This document shows positions 23,901 to 35,900 of a stretch of DNA of 64,000 nt, piece by piece. A model generated the notes under the pieces. That model saw only the letters and a list, made by a program, of their open reading frames with translations. It did no database searches and had not been told where the DNA came from. Made by a program: the position numbers and the translations under genes. The stretch's first letter is position 1; every line of letters starts with the position of its first letter. Source of the stretch: Lentzea albida (lineage in GTDB: Bacteria > Actinomycetota > Actinomycetes > Mycobacteriales > Pseudonocardiaceae); the NCBI RefSeq assembly GCF_900111005.1, contig NZ_FOFV01000012.1:186001-250000 (forward strand), read 5' to 3'.

Positions 23901-26900
23901 CGTTCGTCGAGAAGTTCGAGCAGGCCATGCGCGACGACATGGACGCGCGCGTGCGGCAGGGTGCTTCGGCGCCGTTGCTGCCGTACCTGCCGGAGCCCAA
24001 CCTGTTCATCGACGCGAACGTGCCGATGGTCGACCCGTCGGTGCGGTTCAGCGACGCCGAGGCCGAGTTCAACGGCCTGGGCAAGTCGATGAACGAGTTC
24101 GCCGGCAAGGAGATCGTCGAGATCCACACGGCGAAGCTGCCCCGGCCGGAGCTCAACGCGGACCTGCTGGAGGCCAGGGCGCAGATCAAGGCCGACATCG
24201 CCGAGCAGGGCGGCCGGGCGAGCGCGGGGCAGACCAGGGTCCTGGAACAGGTGAACAGGGAGATCGAGGCGAACGACAGGTTCGTCCGGGGCAACGCCGA
24301 GTTCGAGGCCGCGGTCACGGCGGTCGCGATCGAGTCCGGCATCGAGGTCGACCTGCAGTCCAACCGCAACCCCTACCGCGGTCAGACCTTCTCGACCGAC
24401 TTCGTGGGGGGCGCGGTCGGCACCGACCTGTCCCGCATCGCGCTCGACTTCGCCATGAACGACGGCAAGTCGTGGGCGCAGTCGCACGTCGACCTGAAGA
24501 CCGTGCCGAACCGGACCTTCGGCGGTGAGCCGGGTCAGGCGTCGAAGGCGGCCAAGGGCGAGATCAGTGCCGCGGACATCCGCAACGGGTTCCAGGGCAA
24601 GTCGCACGCCCAGCGGGAGTCCCAGACGCGGATCGACCACCGGTACGTCCGCGACGCGGCGACCGGCAAGATCATCGACACCAGGACCGGTGGCTGGAAC
24701 CCGTCGAAGGTCGACTCGCTCAAGCTCGGCTGGGAGGACAAGAACACCCTCAACTACGGCATCTCCAAGGAGATCCCGGGCCACGGCCACATGGGGGTCG
24801 ACCCGCAGACCGACGCGAGCACGCAGTACCCGCCGCCCCGGCAGAAGCCCGCCGGCGGCAAGCCGCTCGCGCCCCGGACGGAGGCCGAGCTCGGCCACAT
24901 CGTCCCCACCGCCAAGCAGCAGAAGATGGCGACAGTGCTGAACATGGCGCTGTCGGACAACAACAGCAACGTGGCCCGCACGTTCGGCATGCTCGAACAC
25001 GGCATCGCACCGAACGTCGCCCCGCCACGCACCAACGGCGTGTACAACGCCGTGCACGAGGTGCTGACCAACGAGGCCAACGCCCAGGGCGGCGGCGTCG
25101 CGGTTCCCAGCCCCACGGATCTGCGCACGAGCACGATCCAGAAGGGCTCCCTCGCGTCGACGAGCGTGACGACGCAGATCTCGCAGTTCCGCCAGCAGCA
25201 CGACCTGGAGAACGGCCACCTGGTCAACTCGTTCATCGAGCCCAGGCCCACGACGCCGCTCCCCGGCCACACGCAGGCACCGCCCGTCACGCCGTACGAG
25301 CCCGATGCCGCCGAGATCGAGAAGTCCGAGAGGGCCGAGGACCTCACCGTCCAGCTGCTCGCGACCGAGCTGAACCGGCCGATCGTCGTGCACAACGCGG
25401 ACGGGACGGTCGACACGTTCGCGCCGCTGCACGACCTCAAGCCCGAGGTCCAGGAGCACTCCACCAAGGCCGACAAGGACAAGGCCAAGAAGTGGAAGGC
25501 GCCGGCACACGGGACCGAGCTGCACATCGACCGGCAGACCAACCCCGACGGCAAGTCGACCTTCAGCGCGCACGACGACCGGGGCGAGGGACCGTCGACC
25601 CGGTCGGCGCCCCCGGTGTGGACCGCGCCGGAGACCGACGCCCCGACGCGGCCGGCACCGCCGAACCCCGTCATCCCGATGACCGTGCTGGCCCCGCAGC
25701 CGGTCGGCCAGGTCATGCCGGCCGCGCAGACGCTGCCCGGCTTCTTCCAGAGCAACAAGGCGCTGGGCACGATCGCGCCGACGGACGTGCGCGGCGCCGA
25801 GAACGTCACGAACGCGATCGACAACCTCAAGCCGGCCGATGCCGCCCGCATCCAGCAGGCGATCAAGGGCGACTTCGAGTCGTTCCTCGACAAGGGCCGC
25901 AACTTCCAGGTCAAGATCGGCAACACCTGGTACGAGGCGAACATCCGCGCCACCATGCAGGCGCAGACCGACGTCGCCCCCGAGGCGGCGCCCGGCGTCA
26001 AGGTCGACGCGACCGCGCAGTCGGGCAACTCGTCCTCGACCGCGCACACCGTCGCCACGGCCAACGACATCGGCGGCTCGGCCTCGGCCAGTGCCGGGTT
26101 CGGCGCGTACGGCTCGCTCGGCGGCAAGGCGCAGTTCGCCACGCCCGCGCAGTCGCAGAGCACGTCCACGTCGCTCACCGACCAGCGGATCATCCGCGCC
26201 GGCGAGGGGTCGACGCAGGCCACCGTCAAGGTGTCCTACGAGATCACGCTGGCCGACCCCAACGGCGGGCTCAGGCCCGTCGCGACGGTCGACACCGGCA
26301 CCGACGTGACGCTGCAGATCCCGAACGACCTCGCGAAGATCACGGCCTCCGGCAACTCGACGGTGTCCGCTCCCCCGGCGGACCCGAACTGGGGCACCAA
26401 GCTCGAGCACCCCGCACCGGAGGCGGTGACGGTCGGCGACCCGTACAAGGCGTTCGCCGACGTCGCACGCGACCTGCACCCGTCGATCGTCAAGATCGGC
26501 TCGCCGGGCCGTGAGGCGCTGCAGAACTTCCTGAGCCCCACGGAGATCCGCAACAACCTCGGCGCGATGCTCGGCGGCGCCTACGTGACGTCGCCGGACC
26601 TGATCAGCCCGCACGCCAGCAAGGGCGCCGCGGTGCAGATGACCGCGACGCTGAAGGACGCGCGGCTCGTCGGCACGCTCGACACCGGTCAGCTCCGCCT
26701 GCACGAGACCACCGCGCACAGCAGTGGTGTCTCGTCGACGACCAAGTCCGGTGGTGACGTCACCGCCGGTCTCGGCTTCAACGCCGGTCTGCCGAACGTG
26801 GTGGGCGGCCAGGCCGGCGCCACGGTCGGTTACGCCGCGCGCACGGCGGAGAACGTCAACGCGGGCATCAACACCGCCCACAAGAGCGGCATCCAGCTCA

Positions 26901-29900
26901 AGGGCGACACCGGTCTGTACGAGGTGACGGCCGACGTCCAGGTCCGCACGCCCAAGGGCGTCGTGACGATCCCCGTCACGACCTACATGCGCGTGGGTCT
27001 GCCCGAGGCGGCCCACGCCGGACTGCCGACGCCGGACGGCACCCGCCGCTCCCTCGTCGACGAGTCCAACAAGGGCAAGAAGTTCCCGCCGCCGTACATG
27101 GGCGACGCGATCGCCACCGGCAACGCCAAGGTCGGCGAGTTCGCGGTCGCCTCGGAGGTCCAGACGCAGGTCGAGGACGCGCTGCGGGACATCCCCGGGT
27201 TCGCCAAGTTCCTGCCGACGTGGAACGACCCGTCCGTGAACCCGCGCAGCGGCAAGGGCAAGGGCTTCGCCGACGTCGCCGAGCAGCTCGCGAACCAGCG
27301 CAAGCTGACCTCGCAGCTCTCCCCCGCGGCGCTGCGGACCAACATGGACAGCCTCATGGGTCCCGGCGTCCAGGTGCAGCTGAAGAACAGCGGCACGTCG
27401 ACCAACACCTACGTCAACATCACGGTCAAGGCGAAGGTCACCGACCCGAAGCACCTCGGGCAGGCCGACGCGCGCAACGTCCGCGACGCCTCGTCCACCG
27501 GCCCGAAGCTCGACAGCTCCTCCAGCACCACCAAGGGCTGGAGCGGCGGTGTCGAGGGCAAGGTCGTGATCCCCGGTGAGACCAAGGCCGCGAAGCTGAG
27601 CCCGGCCCCGCAGGCGGGCGTCAAGTACAACCACTCCTGGACGGACAAGACCACCGCCGGGCCGACGGTCAACAGCACGTCGCTCAGCGTCGGCAGCCCG
27701 AACGCCCAGGTGTTCCGCGGTGACGTCGAGTTCGAGGTCGAGATCACGACGTTCACCCGGCCGCGGGCCTGGGTGCGGCGGGTCGTGCCCGGCGCCCCCG
27801 GCTTCCACTCGCCGGAGCAGACCACGGTCGCGAAGACCGGCGACGGCAAGCTCGCGCCCATCAAGGGCGAGGTCAACCTCTGGGTGTCGGACAGCTCCAC
27901 CCTGGACGACGACCCCGGCAAGGGCTTCGAGCCGGGCAAGCCGGAGGTCGGCACGCTGGCGGACGCCCCGTCCGTCAAGAAGCTCCTCAGCACGAAGCCG
28001 AAGGAGAAGGCGCCGGAGTTCCTGCACGTGGAGGCCGTCGCGAACACGACGGCGTTGCGCGACCAGGCCATCGACGCCCTCAACCGCGCGGCCGGTGGTG
28101 ACTCGGCGCTCACGGTGCCGGGCACCGCGTCCCGCGCGCAGATCGACAAGATGTTCTCCCCGGAGAACATCAAGGCGAACCTGCGCACGCTGACCGAGAC
28201 GGGCATCCAGGAGCAGGGCCTCAAGTACGACCGCCGGGTCATCGACCGCACCGGCGCGATCGGTGTGAAGTTCGGGCTGAGCAACCCGAAGATCGTGTCC
28301 ATCTCGGACAACACCGGTACCGAGAACGCCAGCACGGGTGGGTACAAGGCGGGCCAGTCGTCGACGACGAACCGGGCCGTCGACATCACCGGCGGCATCA
28401 ACGTGCCGATCAAGCCGAACGACCCCGCTCCGCCCGCCGGGGAGCCCACGCCCACCAGCGGCGCCGGTGGCTTCGCGGTGGCGGGCAAGGTCACGCCGTG
28501 GTCGGACTCGAAGACCACGGGCAAGGAGGTCGGCGGCAGCCACGACCGCAACTACGTGACGCCCGCGGGTGCCCGCACCGTGCTGGTGCAGCTCGATGCG
28601 GACGTCACCGTGGTCGGCGAGAGCCGGGCGGCGAACTTCATCGCCGGCACCACGCCGAGGTCCGAGGGCGCGACGATCACCCTGCCGAAGTCGGTGTTCG
28701 TGCGGGTGACCGAGGACGTGGCGCGGGACATGGGTCTGCTGCCCGACGTGCAGCCGAACGTGCCCAAGCCGGACTTCCCGGAGATGGCGCCGCCGGCGAC
28801 GGTGGCGAAGGACGAGCCCGGCGCGCTGGGTCTGTCCGTGGTGGAGAGCGTGCCCGACCTGTCGGACGTGGTCGCGGACCTCTCCACGAAGGTCAACGAG
28901 AAGACGGCGAAGCGCTTCGGCGACCCGCTGCTGCCGGACTCGGTGCTCAAGGACTCGATGAGCAACCTGCAGCGCCTGGTCGACTTCAGCTCGCCCGCCA
29001 GCGTCAAGGCGATGATCGACAGCGCCCTGGACGGCGGTGTTCCGCTGCTGGTGCACCAGCCCGGCACGTTCGGCAAGGACTCGTTCCAGGTCACGTTGCG
29101 GGCCAAGGCGGACACGCCGAAGTTCGAGAACGTGGTGAACGACGGCGTCGAGATGGAGTCGACGATCGCCGGCTCGCACAAGGTGACCGACGGCCAGGGC
29201 CGCGCCACCGGCTGGGGCATCGGGCTCAAGGCACCGGGCCTCGCCTCGCCGGGCAGCGCGAACCCGAATGTCTCCGGCACCGCGGGCGTGATCGCCACCG
29301 CGAACATCGGGCAGTCGACGAGCAGTTCGGTCACCACCTCGACGACCGACCAGCAGGCGAGCTTCCGCGCGGGCAGCGGACCGGCGGCGCGCTACACCGT
29401 GCCGATCGAGTTCGAGCTCGTCGTGGAGAAGGGCGACAAGGTCATCGCGACCGCGCCCAGCGGCGTGCGGGAGATGACCGTCCGCCTGCACGCGGACAAC
29501 CAGAAGGTCCACGGCGGCGCGGCGCCGCAGCCGTACAGCAGGGAACAGCACTCCCGGACCCCCGACCAGGGCAACGCGCAGGCCATCGACGACTGGCGGC
29601 AGGAGGGCAGCCCCTCCGCGCTGCCGCCCGGCGCGTCGGTGGAGAACCTGCGCGGCGCCAAGGACCTGCGGGCCGCGGCGATCCAGGCGTTGCAGGACGC
29701 GGGCGCGAAGAAGGGCCTGACCGGCAAGGGCACGGGCTCGCTCAACAGCCTGCTGGCCACGCTCAGCCCGGAGAACCTGCAGCCGCACCTGCCGTCGATG
29801 CTGTCCGGCCCGTTGTCGGTGCCGGGCCTGCACGAGGCGGCGCTGACGTTCGGCCAGGACGCCGACGTCAAGGTGTACGCCAAGCTGGTCGACCCGACGC

Positions 29901-32900
29901 TGGGCTCGCTCAGCGACGGCGTGGCGCTCGAGAACCCGAAGACGCAGATCACCGCGACCAGCACGGACTCGAAGGTCACCGAGACCGGTGACCTGTCCGC
30001 CGGTCTCGCCACCGGTGGCGCCGGGATCAAGCAGAACACCGACCCGAAGGACAACGTCAACTTCGCCACGAGCGGCCTCGAGGTCCGCCACGCCGGCGAG
30101 GACGCCACCGCGAACTCGGGCGGCCAGACCGACAACAAGGTCAACAACCTCAAGCCGAAGGCCACGACCGGCCTGGTGCAGTTCGGCGTCGAGTACCGCG
30201 TAGTGGCGACGATCGGCGGCAAGACCGCCGTGGTCGACCTCTCCGTGCCGAACTCGGCCGCGGTCCGGATGCCCACGTCCGACGCGCAGGTCGTGCTGCG
30301 CAAGGACTTCAGCGCCGAGCTGACGTCCGCCCAGGCCGAGGTCAAGGCCGCCGCGGACGCCTGGCGCGCCGCCGAGGTCGAGGTCGACAACCGGCGCCAC
30401 GAGGCCCAGCAGGTGATCAACACCTCGGCCGCCGTGCTCGCGAAGAACGACTCGGCGTTCACCTCGGTCCAGATCGACTACAACAAGGCGATCGGGAAGT
30501 TCGAGGAGCAGCAGGCGAAGCTCCCGGAGCTCGAGGCCAGGGCCGAGAGCGCCCGGCAGGAGGTCGCCCGGACGCTGCAGTCGATCTCCGAGCTGTCCCC
30601 GAAGGTCGGCGGCCTCGGCGCGCTGGCCATGACGGCGCAGTTCGAGGTGGACGACGCGAAGGCCGACGTCGAGACCAAGGCGGAGACGCTGCGGTCGCTC
30701 GAGGAACAACTGGCGGGCAACCCCGGCCTGCAGAGCCAGGTCGACCTCGCACGCCAGGCGCACGCGGACGCCCGGACGGCGTTGGAGAACGCGGAGACCA
30801 CGTTCACCAACACGCAGAAGTCCATGCAGGAGGCGCAGAAGCAGCTCGACGCGGCCAACGCGGCGATCGGCGACCTGCGCACGGAGGCAGGCGACCGACG
30901 GGCGGAACTCGTCGCCCAGCAGCAGAAGGTCGCCCGCTTCGACGCCGCCCGCGTCGGGGCGATGGCCCGGCACGACCAGGCGGCGGCCCAGCTCGCCGCC
31001 GACCGCGCCGCGCAGGAGGCCCTGGTCCGGACCGCCGAGACCAACCTCGACAACGCCCGGCGCACGGCCGACACGCGGCAGCAGGAGTGGTGGAAGAAGA
31101 AGGAGGCGGTCGACCAGAAGATCGCCGAGTACAACAACCCGCCGGACACGACCACGTCGTCGTCCACTCCTCCGCCCCCGCCGCCACTCCCGCCGGCGCC
31201 TCCTTCGGCGCCTGAGAGCTCGCGGTCCGCGCCGCCCGCCGAGGAGTCGGCCGAGGCCTCGACGAGCCAGGACGCCCGGACGCGTCCGGCGCCGCCGCCT
31301 CCCGCGTCGTCGTCCGCCGTGGACTCCACTGCGGACTCCACGCAGGAGGCTCCCGCACCGACCGAGACCGACGTCCGGCTCGCGGCGCTGACCGCGGACG
31401 CCGAGGCGAACGCCTCGGACTTCGCGAAGTCCGTGAAGGCGAAGCTGGAGGGCGACCCCGGCAGGTTCGTGCAGTCCAAGGCGGGCCTGCACCTGCTGAA
31501 GGCCTCGGTCGTGCTCGACACCAAGACCGACGAGATCGCCGAGCTCATCAGGACGCACGGCGTGGAAGAGGTCGCGGCGTCGTTCAACAAGGCGTTCGAG
31601 CGGCCGTACGTCGAGGGCGCGCAGCTGGAGCAGTTCGCCGACCTGGACGACCCGGACAACCGGGCCAGGTTCGACGAGTGGGCGCACCAGCTGTGGAACA
31701 CGGTCAGGGAGTCCGACGCGCTGAGCTCCGACGCCGACAAGGTGGCGGACCTCTTCAACCACGACAAGGGCTACAACCGCGGCTTCAACATGGCCCAGGA
31801 CGCCGCCCTCGCCGAGATCATGCCCGCGCCGGAGCTGGCCGAGGCCGTCGGTGCCACCCCTCCGTGGGGCACCGACCTCGACGACCAGGCCATGTGGGTG
31901 CAGACCGTGCTCGGTCAGGCGAAGGTCATCCCGGCGAACAAGGCCGTCACCCCGGAGGTGTTCACGCAGGCCGCCGCCGCCAACCGGGGCGTGCTCGGGG
32001 ACGCGCTCGGCTTCCCGCTGACCGACGCGAAGATCGCGGAGCTGCGCAAGGAGTTGGAAGAGCAGGGCATGGTGAAGACGCCGGACGCGGACACGCGTCC
32101 GGCGCCCCAGCCGCCCAACGCCCCCTCGACCAACGCCCCCTCGGCCGACGGCACCACCTCCGCCAACGCCGACGACCAGGCGCCCACGCGCGTCCCGGAC
32201 GTCGTCGTGCGCAGCCACCTCCAGGCCCTCACCGCCGACGCGATGTCGAACGCCTCTCCCCTGGCCCTCCAGGTCCAGGCGACGCTCACCGCGAACCCCG
32301 GCCGCTTCGTGCAGGCCGCGGCGGGCCTCGACCTGCTGCGGGCGTCGGTCGTGCTCGACACCAGGGCCGACGACATCGCCACGATGATCCAGCGCCACGG
32401 CGTCGAGCAGGTCGCGCGGGCGTTCAACAGCGAGTTCGGCCGCCCGATCATCGAGACCGCGCAGCTCGCGCAGTTCGGTGACCTGAGCACCCCGGAGAGC
32501 AGGGCCGCGTTCGACGGCTGGGCGCACCGGATGTGGGAGACCGTCAACCACACGCCGTCCTACACCGCGAACGCGGACAAGCTCGCCGCCGACGTCTTCA
32601 ACCACGACAAGGGCTACAACCGCGGCACGAACTTCGCGCAGGACGCGGCGTTCGCGGACCTGGTGGGCGCCCCGCCGCTGGCCGACGCCATCGCGGGCAC
32701 CCCGCAGTACGGCACCGACACCTACAGCCAGGCCCTCTGGGTGCAGAAGGTGCTGGGCGACGCGCAGGTCATCCCGTCCGACGCGATCGTGAGCCCCGAG
32801 GCGTTCACGCAGGCGGTCGACGGCAACCGGGCCGAGCTGGAGGCGGCGCTCGGCGTCGAGCTGACGCCGGAGCTGGTCGCCGAGCTCAAGGTGCACCTGC

Positions 32901-35900
32901 AGGGTGACGGCATGGTGGCCGACGACCCGGACGTGGAAGCGGCGTCCGAGGTCGAGGTGCCGGTGGTGTCCGATGTGGACACGACCGCCGAGTCCACGCC
33001 TGAGGTGTCAGTGGTGTCCGAAGTGGACACCACTGCCGAGTCCGGGACCACGTCCCAGGACAACGGCACCACCGGCCGGTCCGCCGAGCCCGAGCGCTCG
33101 TCCCCGGTCCACGACGTGGCCGACCGGTCCGCCGAGCCGGAGGCCGCGTCCCGCGACACGACCACCGACCGCTCCGACCTCCTCCCCCCGTCCGCCCCGG
33201 CCCCGCTCCCCGAGGCCGAGGCCAAGCTCCTCGCCCTCACCGACGAGGCCATGGACACGGCCACCCCGCTGATGAACCAGGTGAAGGCCGAGCTCGAGGG
33301 CAAGCCCCGGACCTACCTCGACCACGAGGCCGGCCTGCACCTGCTCCGCGCGTCGGTGGTCCTGCACACCCGCTCCGACGAGATCTCGGCGTTGATCGAC
33401 GAGCACGGCCTCGACGCCGTCACGAAGGCGTTCAACGACCAGTTCAAGCGGCCGATCATCGAGAGCCAGCAGCTCACGGCGTTCGCCGAGGACCCCGGCA
33501 GGTTCGGCGACTGGTCGCACCAGCTGTGGAGCACGCTCGAGGGCAGCGCCACCTACTCGGCCGATCCCGCGAGGATCGCGTCCGAGGTGTTCAACCACGA
33601 GAAGGGCTACAACCGCGCCTTCAACATGGCGCAGGAGACCGCCCTCCTCGACATCATGGGCGCCCCGCCGCTGGCGGACTCCATGAACAAGGTCGCGCTC
33701 CAGGGCACGGAGTCGTCCCACCAGGCGCTGTGGGTGCACGAGGTGCTCGCCAAGTCGAAGCTCGTGCCGGACGGCCTGGTCGACCCCGAGGTGTTCACCC
33801 GGGCAGTCACCGACAACCGGGCCGAACTGGGCGCGAAGCTCGACGTCGACCTGACGCCGAAGCTGGTCAACGAGCTGAAGGAGACCCTGCAGTCGTACGG
33901 CATGGTCGACGACGACCCGGATGCGGAACCGTCCGCTCCCCCGGTCGACGCGCCCGTGTCGCACCAGCCGCCCGCGGACCCGAGTTCGTTGCACAGCACC
34001 GACTCCAGCGCGCCGTGGTTCGACCCGCGGGACCCGGTGTCCTCGCAGGCCATCGCCGACGCCCGTGCCACGACCCCGGCCACCAGCTGGGTGCGCGGTG
34101 AGGACGGCGGTGTCCTCGACTCCACCAAGGTCGGCCCGCACGGCATCTCCATGAAGGCCTGGCGCGGCCCGATCGCCTACGACAACCGCGTCCTGGACGT
34201 CGACGGCGTGCCGGTGCGGGACTTCACCGTCCGGCTGCACCTGAACGGCGGCGACGCCGACGTGCGGCAGCGCACGCTCGCGGGCGTCGAGGAGATGTAC
34301 AACCAGGGTTACCGGCTGCCCAGCGGCGAGCAGTTCCACGTCACGGTCGAGTTCACGAACGACCCCGCTGACGCGCACGCCACGATCGACGTCACGAACG
34401 ACCCGCAGGGGCGGGCCAACCAGCTCACCTGGCCCGCGCACACGGACGCGCGGCGCCTGGCCCACGAGGTCGGGCACTTCGTCGGGTTGCGCGACGAGTA
34501 CCTCGAGCCCGGCGACGTGAAGCCGATCTTCCAGCACCAGGACGGCCGGGGTCACGTCGTCAACGACAACACCCCGATGACCCAGGGCATCGACAAGGCG
34601 GACGCCAGGCTCAAGCCGCGGCACCTGGAGCTGGTCGAGAACCGGATGAAGGCGCTGCAGTCGCACAACAGGCCGCAGCCCGAGGTCGCGGAGCGGTCGG
34701 ACCTGCCGGCGCCGAACATGCCGAAGCGCGGCAACGAGCACCTGCCGGCCGACCCGGCGGGTGATGCCGTCAAGCGCGCCCGCGAGGACCTCGCCGAGAT
34801 GTCCATCGAGGACACCGACGTCGAGATGACCGACCGGCACGTCGTGCTGGACAACGAGAACGGCGTGCAGAACGCGGCGTTCGAGAACCTCGCGAACGGT
34901 CAGGTCCTGACGCCGATCACCGCCGCGAACTACCTGCAGCGGACGCGGGACGGCATCGCGAACAACGAGAAGCCGTCGTTCGTGGTGAGCATGATCGTGC
35001 GGGCGAGCGAGCTCGACCAGCTCGACAGCGTGATCGACGGCGTCATGGCCGGAGCGCAGGACGTGGACGGCCGCGTGGCGTTCGTGCTCGGCGTGAACGC
35101 CTCGACGCAGGCGGAGATCGACGCCGCGATGGCGGCCCACGCACCGACGATGAACGGGCGCACCGAGCCCGTCGCGCTGGTGAGCGTTCCCCACGGGCGC
35201 AAGGGCTTCAAGTTCGGCGAGACGCGCAACGCCACGCTGGACAGCAACGCCCACGAGTTCGCGGTGACGGCGCTGGCCGCCAACGGGACGCACCCGTACG
35301 TGTCGGTCATGGACTTCGACGCGGGCGACCGCACGACCCGCCAGGGCGGGCACGTCTTCGACCACGTCACCCAGCTGATCGACGGTCGCGTCGGTGACGA
35401 AGCGGGCGACCCGTCGCGGCCGCTGCTGATCGGCGGCGGTTACCGGGTCGCCGTCACCCCGGAGAAGCTGCACAGCGACGTCCTCGACCGCATCAACGGC
35501 GACTCGAAGACCTCGGACGCGCAGAAGGAGGCGCTGCGGGACAAGCTCGCCGAGGCGGGCTTCTACGAGAAGTTCGTCCAGGCGATCGACGCGGACATGC
35601 AGGCGCGCCGGACGCAGCAGGGCATCCACCCGCTGCTGCCCTACACGCCGGAGCCCAACCTGTTCGTCGACGGCCTGGTGCCGCTCGTGGAGCCGAAGGT
35701 GCGGTTCGGCGAGGGCCAGGCGGAGTTCGGGCAGCTCGGCCAGTCGCTCAACCGGTTCTACGCCACGGAGATCGTGAAGCTGCACACCCCGGCCGACGCC
35801 GCGGGCATGGACGCGGCGCTGGAACTGGCCAAGGTGGACGTCCAGAACAACCGGCACCCGGTGCGCGGCGAGGCGTTCACGACGGACTTCGTCGGGGGCG

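Noticed and set aside
18728..32896. A 4,722-codon open frame on the minus strand, and a 2,687-codon one at 10,337-18,400
   Set aside because: They are antisense to the giant gene and arise because GC-rich third codon positions remove stops in that frame. The translations are Arg/Leu/Val/Gly-rich with no recognisable domain, and no gene-like start signal was seen.
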